From an uncultured Steroidobacter sp. (lineage in GTDB: Bacteria > Pseudomonadota > Gammaproteobacteria > Steroidobacterales > Steroidobacteraceae): 64,000 nucleotides of DNA. The position numbers and the translations under genes are program-made. Under the pieces are notes generated by a model, which saw only the letters and a program-made list of their open reading frames with translations, made no database searches and had not been told where the DNA came from. Below, piece after piece: positions 43,965 through 51,056 of this stretch. The DNA lies in NCBI GenBank assembly GCA_937864115.1, contig CALMII010000039.1:62001-126000 (forward strand), given 5' to 3'. The number at the start of each line of letters is the position of its first letter. Position 1 is the first letter of the stretch.

Positions 43965-44846
43965 ATGGCCGATTTCATCAGACTCAACTGGAAATACCTG
44001 CTCGGGGCGGCGGCGCTGCACGTCCTGTTCGCGGGGCTTTTCGCGTTGACCATGATCCAGATGTCGCTGAATGCGCCGCCGCCGCAGCTGGCGATCCAGG
44101 CTGTCGTCGTCGATGCGACGCAGGTGGGCGCGACGAGTCGCAAGCGGGAGCGCGAACGCGAGCAGGAACGGCAGCGTGTCCAGCAGGAACGCGAACAGGC
44201 GGCCGTCGAGCAGAAGCGCATCGAAGAGCAACGGGTGGTCGAACAACGGGCCGAGCAGGAGCGTCAGGTCGAACAGCAGCGACGCCAGGAAGAGGAACAG
44301 AAGCGCGCCGCCGAACAGCAGATGATGATCGAGCGCCAGGACGCCGAGCGGAAGCGTCAGGCCGAAGTCGAGCAGCAGAAGAAGCTCGAGGCGGAGCGTC
44401 AGAAGAAAGCCGAAGCCGAGCGCCAGCGGGTCGCGGAGATCCAGCGCAAGCAGAAGGAGGAGGCCGAACGTCGCAAGGCCGCTGAAGACGCCCGTCTGCA
44501 GAATGCGCGCGAGTCGGAACTGCAGCGGCAGCTGGCCGAGGAAGAAGGGCTGATGCAGGCACGCAGTTCGACGGCATTCAATGAGTACGTCGCACTGATC
44601 CAGGATCAGATCGAGCGCAACTGGAATCGGCCGCCCTCGGCGCGGCCGGGGCTCCAATGCAATATTCGCGTGGCGCAGTCGCCCAATGGCGTCGTGCTCT
44701 CGGCGCAGGTCGAACAGTGCAATGGCGACGCCGCGGTGAAGCAGTCGATCGAACAGGCGGTGCTGCGGGCCTCGCCGCTGCCGCTGCCTTCGGACCGGCG
44801 ACTGTTCGAGCGCAACCTTATTCTGGTTTTCAAGCCGTCCGAGTGA
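43965..44846 (+). CDS. tolA: TolA, trans-periplasmic link protein
   Basis: The 293-residue product has one N-terminal transmembrane helix (about 13-33). A long charged Lys/Arg/Glu/Gln helical rod (about 58-185; RQKKAEAERQRVAEIQRKQK is typical) spans the periplasm. The globular domain III (about 195-293) ends with LPLPSDRRLFERNLILVFKP. It couples TolQR at the inner membrane to TolB and Pal at the outer membrane during division. Confidence 0.96.
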   Translation: MADFIRLNWKYLLGAAALHVLFAGLFALTMIQMSLNAPPPQLAIQAVVVDATQVGATSRKREREREQERQRVQQEREQAAVEQKRIEEQRVVEQRAEQERQVEQQRRQEEEQKRAAEQQMMIERQDAERKRQAEVEQQKKLEAERQKKAEAERQRVAEIQRKQKEEAERRKAAEDARLQNARESELQRQLAEEEGLMQARSSTAFNEYVALIQDQIERNWNRPPSARPGLQCNIRVAQSPNGVVLSAQVEQCNGDAAVKQSIEQAVLRASPLPLPSDRRLFERNLILVFKPSE

Positions 44847-44871
44847 ACGGGCGGCGCACAGGAGTAGCAGG

Positions 44872-46179
44872 ATGAAGTATCTGTTTCCCCGGGCGCTGTG
44901 TGCGCTGATCCTGACGGTTGCGAGTGTCTGTGCCCATGCCCAGCTCGTGGTGGAGATCACGCGCGGCCAGGAGAACGCCGTGCCGATCGCGATCGTGCCG
45001 TTCGGCTGGGAATCTGCCGGCGCTGCGCCCTTCGACGTGGCCGACGTCGTCGCGGCGGACCTGCAGCGCAGCGGCCGTTTCGCACCGCTGGATCGCAAGG
45101 ACATGATCGACCGGCCGACTGCCGGCGATCAGATCCGGTTCCAGGACTGGCGCTATCTCAAGAGCGATTTCATCGCCGTCGGCAAGCTGAGTCCCGAAGG
45201 CGCGGATCGCTTCACGGCGCAGTTCGAGCTGTACAACGTGCTCACCGGGCAGCGGCTCACGGGTCAGCGCCTGAGTTCGAACGCGAAAGGCATGCGTGCG
45301 ATGTCGCATCGCATCGCCGACATCATTTTCGAGCAGCTCACCGGCATTCGCGGTGCGTTCTCGACCCGCATCGCCTTCATCAGCGCCGAGGGCACGCCGC
45401 CGCAGCAGCGCTACAAGCTGATCGTGGCCGACGCCGACGGCGAGAATCCGCAGATCATCGCCAATTCGACGGAGCCGCTGATGTCGCCGGCGTGGTCGCC
45501 GGACGGCCAGAGCCTGGCGTACGTGTCGTTCGAGAACAAGGCATCGGCGATCTACGTGCAGACGCTTGCAACGGGCGAGCGCCGTCGCGTGTCAGCGCGG
45601 GCGGGCATCAACGGCGCACCGGCCTGGTCGCCGGACGGGCGCATGCTGGCCCTGACGCTGTCGCGCAAGGACGGCGACGTGGACGTGTACACGCTGGACC
45701 TGTCGAGCCAGGTGTTGACCCGCATGACGTTCGATCCGGGCATCGACACCGAACCGCAGTGGTCGAACGACGGACGCAAGCTGTATTTCAACTCCGACCG
45801 TGCCGGCAGTCCGCAGATCTATGAAGTCGATCCCGCGCAACCGAACCGGGCGACCCGCGTGACCTTCGACGGCAGCTACAACGCCCGGCCGCGCCTGTCG
45901 CCGGACGGCAAGCAGATGGCCGTGGTGTATCTGGACCGGGGCAACTACCGCATCGGTGTGGTCGATCTTGCAACCAAGTCGGTGCGCGTGCTGTCACAGG
46001 GACGGCAGGACGAAAGTCCGAGCTTCGCGCCGAACGGGGCCACGCTGATCTACGCCACGCAGGACCGCGGCCGCGGTGTGCTGGCCACCGTGTCGGTGGA
46101 CGGCCGCGTGCAGCAGAAGCTCGCGGCGAGCAGCGGCGACGTTCGCGAACCGGTCTGGGGGCCCTTTCCCGCAAAATGA
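44872..46179 (+). CDS. tolB: TolB, periplasmic beta-propeller of Tol-Pal
   Basis: The 435-residue product has a signal peptide (about 1-23, CAHA), the TolA-binding N-terminal domain, then a six-bladed beta-propeller built of WD40-like PD40 repeats (SPAWSPDGQSLAYVSFENKA, GAPAWSPDGRMLALTLSRKD, RPRLSPDGKQMAVVYLDRG). It binds Pal and shuttles Tol signals. AGGAG precedes the ATG. The following 106 bases to pal contain no gene. Confidence 0.97.
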   Translation: MKYLFPRALCALILTVASVCAHAQLVVEITRGQENAVPIAIVPFGWESAGAAPFDVADVVAADLQRSGRFAPLDRKDMIDRPTAGDQIRFQDWRYLKSDFIAVGKLSPEGADRFTAQFELYNVLTGQRLTGQRLSSNAKGMRAMSHRIADIIFEQLTGIRGAFSTRIAFISAEGTPPQQRYKLIVADADGENPQIIANSTEPLMSPAWSPDGQSLAYVSFENKASAIYVQTLATGERRRVSARAGINGAPAWSPDGRMLALTLSRKDGDVDVYTLDLSSQVLTRMTFDPGIDTEPQWSNDGRKLYFNSDRAGSPQIYEVDPAQPNRATRVTFDGSYNARPRLSPDGKQMAVVYLDRGNYRIGVVDLATKSVRVLSQGRQDESPSFAPNGATLIYATQDRGRGVLATVSVDGRVQQKLAASSGDVREPVWGPFPAK

Positions 46180-46285
46180 CCTGCGAAATGAGCTGCGTGG
46201 CGAAGCGTGAGATGGCAGAATTTCGCGAAAATTTACGTCTTCCTCAGACTTTGACCGGGACTTGAGTTCCCGCCAGGAGAGTTGA

Positions 46286-46807
46286 ATGCGAGCGGTGCAG
46301 TGGGTTCTGATCCTGATGAGTGCGGCCGTGTTGAGCGGATGCCCGAAGAAGCCGGAGACGCTTCCCGATTCCGGTCCGGCGACCAGTGACGGTGCGACCA
46401 CGAGCGGCACCAGCGGTACCGACGTCTCCGGTTCGGCGTTGGGCGCCGAAGAGCAGGCGATCCAGGCCGCGCAGCGCGCCGGCACCATCATCTACTTCGA
46501 TTACGACAAGGCCGACATCAAGTCCGAGTACGTGCCGATCGTCACGGCGCATGCCCAGTTCCTGAACGGCAATCCGGGCCGCAAGCTGCGGCTCGAAGGC
46601 CACTCGGACGAGCGCGGCTCGCGCGAGTACAACATCGGCCTCGGTGAACGTCGCGCCCAGTCGGTGCGTCGCGCGCTGCTGCTGCAGGGCGTGAACGAGG
46701 CGCAGCTCACGACCGTGAGCTACGGCGAGGAACGGCCGGCAGTGCAGGGCAGCGATGAGTCCGCCTATTCGAAGAACCGCCGCGTCGAACTGGCGCCCAC
46801 TCGATGA
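46286..46807 (+). CDS. pal: Pal, peptidoglycan-associated lipoprotein
   Basis: The 173-residue outer-membrane lipoprotein has lipobox AVLSGC (Cys about 18). A Thr/Ser/Gly-rich linker is followed by an OmpA-type peptidoglycan-binding domain (IIYFDYDKADIKSEYVPIV, LEGHSDERGSREYNIGLGER, with the Asp and Arg that hold diaminopimelate). AGGAGAG lies before the ATG. It overlaps cpoB by four bases. Confidence 0.97.
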   Translation: MRAVQWVLILMSAAVLSGCPKKPETLPDSGPATSDGATTSGTSGTDVSGSALGAEEQAIQAAQRAGTIIYFDYDKADIKSEYVPIVTAHAQFLNGNPGRKLRLEGHSDERGSREYNIGLGERRAQSVRRALLLQGVNEAQLTTVSYGEERPAVQGSDESAYSKNRRVELAPTR

Positions 46808-47565
46808 AAGTCCGGTCGCAGCCCCTGGTGCTGATGGCAGCGGCGGGCGTGCTCGCGGGCTGCGCCAGCACCCCGCCGGAAGCCGATCCGGTCGTCCAGA
46901 AGCTCAATGAACTGGACGGTCGCCTGCTGCGCATCGAGCGCGTGCTGGCCAACCAGAGTCTGCTGGACCTCTCGCAGCGCATCGAGGCCTCGCAAAACGA
47001 GGTGCGAGTCCTGCGCGGCCAGCTCGAAGAACTGCAGCACGCGTCCAGCAAGACGCAGGAGCAGCAGCGCGAACTCTACGGCGATCTCGACAAGCGGCTG
47101 GCGCTGGTGGAAGGCGGCGGCGCTGCCGGGGCCTTGCTGGCGGGCTCGACCCAGTCGACGGGCCTGCCCATTCCGCAGGGAGACGACCGCGCCAACTACC
47201 AGGCGGCTTTCGATCTGCTGAAAGATGGCAAGTACCCGGAGGCCGCAGCTGCGTTCAAGCAGTTCCTCGCGACGTTCCCGAACAGCCAGCTTTCCGACAA
47301 TGCCCAGTACTGGCTGGGTGAATCCCACTACGTCACGAAGCAGTATCAGGATGCCTTGCGTGCGTTTCGCACGGTGATCGAGAAGTATCCCGACTCGCGC
47401 AAGCTTCCCGATGCACTGCTCAAGATCGGTTACTGCAATTACGAACTGAAGAACTGGGCCGAGGCCCGCGCCGCGCTGGATCAGGTCGTGAAGCAGTATT
47501 CGGATACGACGGCCGGCCGGCTGGCGCGCGAGCGCCTCGCGAAGATGCAGAGCGAGGGAAGGTAG
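46804..47565 (+). CDS. cpoB: CpoB, Tol-Pal-linked cell division coordinator
   Basis: The 253-residue product has a signal region (about 1-22) that includes Cys19 (LAGCAST), so it may be a lipoprotein here, whereas E. coli CpoB is soluble. An N-terminal coiled coil (about 35-95, trimerising) is followed by three TPRs (YQAAFDLLKDGKYPEAAAAF, AQYWLGESHYVTKQYQDALR). It links TolA to PBP1B. ATGA overlap with pal. Confidence 0.93.
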   Translation: MKVRSQPLVLMAAAGVLAGCASTPPEADPVVQKLNELDGRLLRIERVLANQSLLDLSQRIEASQNEVRVLRGQLEELQHASSKTQEQQRELYGDLDKRLALVEGGGAAGALLAGSTQSTGLPIPQGDDRANYQAAFDLLKDGKYPEAAAAFKQFLATFPNSQLSDNAQYWLGESHYVTKQYQDALRAFRTVIEKYPDSRKLPDALLKIGYCNYELKNWAEARAALDQVVKQYSDTTAGRLARERLAKMQSEGR

Positions 47566-47573
47566 AGAGGAAG

Positions 47574-47615
47574 TGACGAAAGTCACGCGGGTCACGCAAG
47601 TGACGCAGGGTCTGC
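47574..47615. repeat. GTCACG short-repeat cluster before queE
   Basis: Four units alternate orientation: AAGTGACG, AAAGTCACG, CGGGTCACG and CAAGTGACG. Paired arms GTGAC/GTCAC can fold in two ways. Confidence 0.5.
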
Positions 47616-47657
47616 AGCCGTCTGACTTCGTCGCTTTCATGACTGCCCCACCGCCCC

Positions 47658-48305
47658 ATGTCCCCGCCGCGCCTCAAACTGACCGAGATCTTCCTGTCGA
47701 TTCAGGGTGAAGCCGACAGTGTCGGCTGGCCCACGGTCTTCGTGCGCCTGACCGGTTGCCCGCTGCGCTGCCAGTACTGCGACACCGCCTATGCCTTCCA
47801 TGGCGGCGAATGGCATTCGCTCGATCAGATTCTCGACAAGGTCGCGAGCTTCGGCGCGCGGCATGTCTGCGTCACCGGCGGCGAGCCGCTGGCGCAGAAG
47901 TCGTGCCTCGAGTTGATGCAGCGCCTGTGCGATGCCGGCTACCACGTCTCGCTCGAGACCAGCGGCGCCATGGACATCGGCGGCGTCGATCCGCGCGTCA
48001 CTCGCGTCGTCGACGTGAAGACGCCAGCCAGCGGTGAGCTAGAGCGCAACCGGTACGAGAATCTGGATCGCATGCGTGTGGACGAACAGGTCAAGTTCGT
48101 CATCTGCAGCCGCGAAGATTTCGAATGGTCGCGCGATCTCGTGAAGCAGCAGTCGCTGCACGAACGCTGCACCGTGCTGTTCAGTCCCAGCTATCGCCAG
48201 GTCGAACCGCGCGATCTCGCCCAGTGGATTCTCGACGAACGTCTGCCGGTGCGGTTGCAGGTGCAGCTGCACAAGTATCTGTGGGGCGATGCGCCGGGGA
48301 GATAG
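47658..48305 (+). CDS. queE: 7-carboxy-7-deazaguanine synthase
   Basis: This radical SAM enzyme of queuosine/preQ0 synthesis converts 6-carboxytetrahydropterin to CDG. The 215-residue product has the cluster motif CPLRCQYC (Cys34, Cys38, Cys41), the QueE-specific LTEIFLSIQGE start, and HVCVTGGEPL for SAM. queC lies downstream across a 146-base gap filled by a large hairpin, so the two steps probably belong to one unit with attenuated downstream expression. Confidence 0.97.
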   Translation: MSPPRLKLTEIFLSIQGEADSVGWPTVFVRLTGCPLRCQYCDTAYAFHGGEWHSLDQILDKVASFGARHVCVTGGEPLAQKSCLELMQRLCDAGYHVSLETSGAMDIGGVDPRVTRVVDVKTPASGELERNRYENLDRMRVDEQVKFVICSREDFEWSRDLVKQQSLHERCTVLFSPSYRQVEPRDLAQWILDERLPVRLQVQLHKYLWGDAPGR

Positions 48306-48312
48306 GATCGGA

Positions 48313-48437
48313 TTTCACACGGAGATCACGGAGGCCACGGAGGTCGGAAGGGAGAAGAGAATTTCCACGTGACCCCGCGTGAAAATTCTCTTCTTCTTTG
48401 CCTTGAACTCCGTGGACTCCGTGATCTCCGTGTGAAA
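48313..48437. repeat. Large inverted repeat between queE and queC
   Basis: The arms run about 48313-48369 and 48377-48437, nearly complementary throughout, with loop TGACCCCG. Each arm contains short direct repeats of the form CACGGAG. It fills most of the intergenic gap. Confidence 0.8.
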
Positions 48438-48451
48438 CTCTTCCTCTTCCC

Positions 48452-49138
48452 ATGACGACCCATCCGCAACGCGCCGTCGTTCTCGTCTCCGGCGGACTCG
48501 ATTCGGCCACGACGCTGGCCATTGCCCGCTCTGACGGGTTCGAGTGTTATGCGCTCAGCGTCGACTACGGGCAGCGGCATCGTGCCGAACTCGAAGCCGC
48601 GCAGCGGGTCGCGAAGTCGCTCGGCGCTGTCGAGCATCGTGTGATTCGCGTGGATCTCGGCGGCATCGGCGGCTCGGCACTGACGGATGCGAGCATCGCC
48701 GTACCGGAAACGCCGCAAAGCGGTATTCCCGTAACGTACGTGCCGGCGCGCAACACGGTCATGCTCGCCCTCGCCCTCGGATGGGCCGAAGTGCTCGGTG
48801 CCGATCGCATCTGCATCGGCGTCAACGCCGTGGACTATTCGGGGTATCCCGATTGCCGTCCTGAATTCGTCGCCGCGTTCGAGCGCGTGGCGAATCTCGC
48901 CACACGCAGCGGCGTCGAGGGAACGGCCGCGTTCCGCATCGTCGCGCCGCTGATCGATCTGACGAAGGCGCAGATCATTCGCCGCGGCATCGAACTCGGC
49001 GTCGACTTCGCCCAGACCGTGTCCTGCTATCAGGCGGACGATGCCGGGCGCGCCTGCGGCGCCTGCGATGCGTGCCGGTTGCGGCGCGAAGGATTTGCAG
49101 CCGCCGGTGTTGCCGATCCGACCCGTTACTTCCGGTGA
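48452..49138 (+). CDS. queC: 7-cyano-7-deazaguanine synthase
   Basis: QueC makes preQ0 from CDG, ammonia and ATP. The 228-residue product has the PP-loop SGGLDSATTLA and a C-terminal zinc site (CYQADDAGRACGACDACRLR). It follows queE and lies directly upstream of tRNA-Lys. No other que genes are in the window. Confidence 0.97.
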   Translation: MTTHPQRAVVLVSGGLDSATTLAIARSDGFECYALSVDYGQRHRAELEAAQRVAKSLGAVEHRVIRVDLGGIGGSALTDASIAVPETPQSGIPVTYVPARNTVMLALALGWAEVLGADRICIGVNAVDYSGYPDCRPEFVAAFERVANLATRSGVEGTAAFRIVAPLIDLTKAQIIRRGIELGVDFAQTVSCYQADDAGRACGACDACRLRREGFAAAGVADPTRYFR

Positions 49139-49163
49139 ACTCCACGACGGGTTTGGGTATCAT
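49135..49163 (+). promoter_or_regulatory. Possible promoter of tRNA-Lys
   Basis: GTGAAC and TATCAT (49158-49163) are separated by 17 bases. The -10 is good and the -35 poor. They lie about 45 bases before the tRNA. Confidence 0.35.
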
Positions 49164-49207
49164 GCGCGCCCTTTCGAGGGTGGCTGCTGTCAGCCAGTGA
49201 CCTCTTC

Positions 49208-49283
49208 GGGTTGGTAGCTCAGTCGGTAGAGCATCGGACTTTTAATCCGCTGGTCGTGGGTTCGATTCCCACCCAACCCACCA
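49208..49283 (+). tRNA. tRNA-Lys (anticodon TTT)
   Basis: 76 bases with encoded CCA. The acceptor GGGTTGG pairs with CCAACCC. The D-arm is GCTCAGTCGGTAGAGC, the anticodon loop CTTTTAA, and the T-arm GTGGGTTCGATTCCCAC. All the standard cloverleaf elements are present, and the sequence parallels E. coli tRNA-Lys. Confidence 0.98.
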
Positions 49284-49539
49284 CCTTTCCTGATGTCATC
49301 CGACTGTCGCCGCCCGCTGTCTTGTGCTGGTCACAGGCAGGGATTATTGTCCATTCGGATTGCTCGAAACGGCAGTAATTACAGCAGTATCAATTGCTGG
49401 TATTTCAACGGGTTGTCGAGACTAATTCACGGTATTTTTCTGGTTTGTGGCGAGCTGTGGCATCGCAACGGCGCGGTGTTGCATCGGTCTTCCCGTCTGG
49501 GATCTGACGCATTCCATTTCAGGCCATCATTTTTTGCTC
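49284..49539. other. AT-richer leader before the ExeA-FHA gene
   Basis: The 49340-49440 part is notably AT-richer than the surroundings (for example GCAGTAATTACAGCAGTATC). It probably holds the promoter of the ATPase gene, but no clear -35/-10 pair could be chosen. Confidence 0.4.
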
Positions 49540-50862
49540 ATGACGCAAGCCTCGCCCACCGCCGACGTCTTCTCCGCGCACTTCGGACTGACGTCCGATC
49601 CGTTCGCTGACGGCGAGCATTTCTTTGCCAGCGACCAGCACGTCCGCGCACTCGAATTCATGGCGCAGGTGCTGTGGTCCCGGGCACGGCTCGGTGTACT
49701 GACGGCGCCCCGCGGTTGCGGCAAGACCACGCTGATCGGCCGTTTCCTGCAAGGACTCGATGAGCGGTTCGTCGTCGCGGCCGTGACGCGCGATCACTTG
49801 GCGCCGCGTGATTTTCTTCTGGAAGTCCTGCGCCAGTTCGGTTTCTCGCTGGAAGACAACGACAAGAGCGACCGGCGCCGTCTGCTCGAGCGCTTTCTGA
49901 ATCATCAGGCGGCGATGAATCGGGTCTGCCTGCTGATCGTCGAGAATCCGCAGCTGATGCATCCGTCGGTGCTCGAAGAGCTGCGGCTGCTGGCTTCGCT
50001 CGAGGTCGAAGGACGTCGGGTGCTGAAGGTGCTGCTGCTCGGCGAGCCGCCGATCGAGCGAGTGATCGAGTCGCCGGGCATGGCGGGCCTGCTGGCCGGC
50101 GGCGTGGTGCGGTTCGTGCTCGAGCCTTTCAGCGAGGACCAGACCGCGGCTTACATCGCCCATCGTCTGCGGGCGGCGGGCAGCAGCAATCCCGATGCGC
50201 TGATGCCGCACACGCTCATGTCGCACCTGCATGCGTGCAGCGGCGGGGTGCCGGGACAGATCAATCAGCTCTGCGAGCGTGCGTTCGCCTGCGCAGCTGA
50301 GGATGGAGCACAGAGCGTGACGGCAGAGGCGCTGGATCGTGCGATCCGCGAACTGGGTTGGCAGGCCCGGATCAATCGCAACCCCGATCTGGTCCATGCG
50401 CGGCGGCGCGCCGAGCTGCCGGAGGTCTGCGGCAAGCTCGTCATTTCGATGCAGGGAATGCCCGACCGCGAAGTCATCCTGGACCATGACCGGGTGCTGA
50501 TCGGTCGCGGCGACGAAGCCGATGCCCGCATCGACTCCGTCTTCATCAGCCGCTATCACGCCCTGGTGGTGCGTCACGACGGTCAGGACCTGCTGCTCGA
50601 TCTCGGCAGCACCAATGGCCTGCTGTACAACTCCCGTCGCGTCCTGCGGCGCGTCCTCAAGGATGGCGACCTGATCCAGGTCGGCCCGGCGAAAGTGAAG
50701 TACCTGAACCCGCTCGCCGTGCCGGCGGCGCAGCCGGATCCGGCGGAAACCATCTGCTTTGCACGGCCCGGATTCCCGCCGGCTGCGGACGAGGACGACG
50801 GCACCGGCACGGTCATCGCCTTCGGTCGACTGGACGAGACGACGACCTTCTCGGGACGCTGA
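49540..50862 (+). CDS. ExeA/GspA-type ATPase fused to an FHA domain
   Basis: The 440-residue product has an N-terminal AAA ATPase of the ExeA/GspA secretion type (HFGLTSDPFADGEHFFASDQ, Walker A APRGCGKTT, Walker B VCLLIVENPQ, sensor VLLLGEPPIERVIESPGM). A C-terminal forkhead-associated domain (about 320-400) follows, with phosphothreonine-binding IGRGDEADARIDS, SRYHA and DLGSTNGLLYN. Usual GspA proteins end in a peptidoglycan-binding domain instead. The start at 49540 begins the conserved region; earlier codons (from 49447) look non-coding. No gsp genes are adjacent, so a secretion role is uncertain. FHA implies control by Ser/Thr phosphorylation. Confidence 0.88.
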   Translation: MTQASPTADVFSAHFGLTSDPFADGEHFFASDQHVRALEFMAQVLWSRARLGVLTAPRGCGKTTLIGRFLQGLDERFVVAAVTRDHLAPRDFLLEVLRQFGFSLEDNDKSDRRRLLERFLNHQAAMNRVCLLIVENPQLMHPSVLEELRLLASLEVEGRRVLKVLLLGEPPIERVIESPGMAGLLAGGVVRFVLEPFSEDQTAAYIAHRLRAAGSSNPDALMPHTLMSHLHACSGGVPGQINQLCERAFACAAEDGAQSVTAEALDRAIRELGWQARINRNPDLVHARRRAELPEVCGKLVISMQGMPDREVILDHDRVLIGRGDEADARIDSVFISRYHALVVRHDGQDLLLDLGSTNGLLYNSRRVLRRVLKDGDLIQVGPAKVKYLNPLAVPAAQPDPAETICFARPGFPPAADEDDGTGTVIAFGRLDETTTFSGR

Positions 50863-51056
50863 TTCGTTTCCCGATTCAGCCGCTTACGCTTGCCGCCCGA
50901 GGGGGCTGCCAGTAGAGTGTCGGCCTCCCAACGCCCGCACATCTTCCGCAACGTATCGCCTGGTTCCCTGTGTAGATCGCGATGCACGGGCCGGGCTGCT
51001 GCGCGGCAGTCGCAAGGGTGCATGGGGACCGGCGGGCAAAAAGAGACTGGCAAGCA

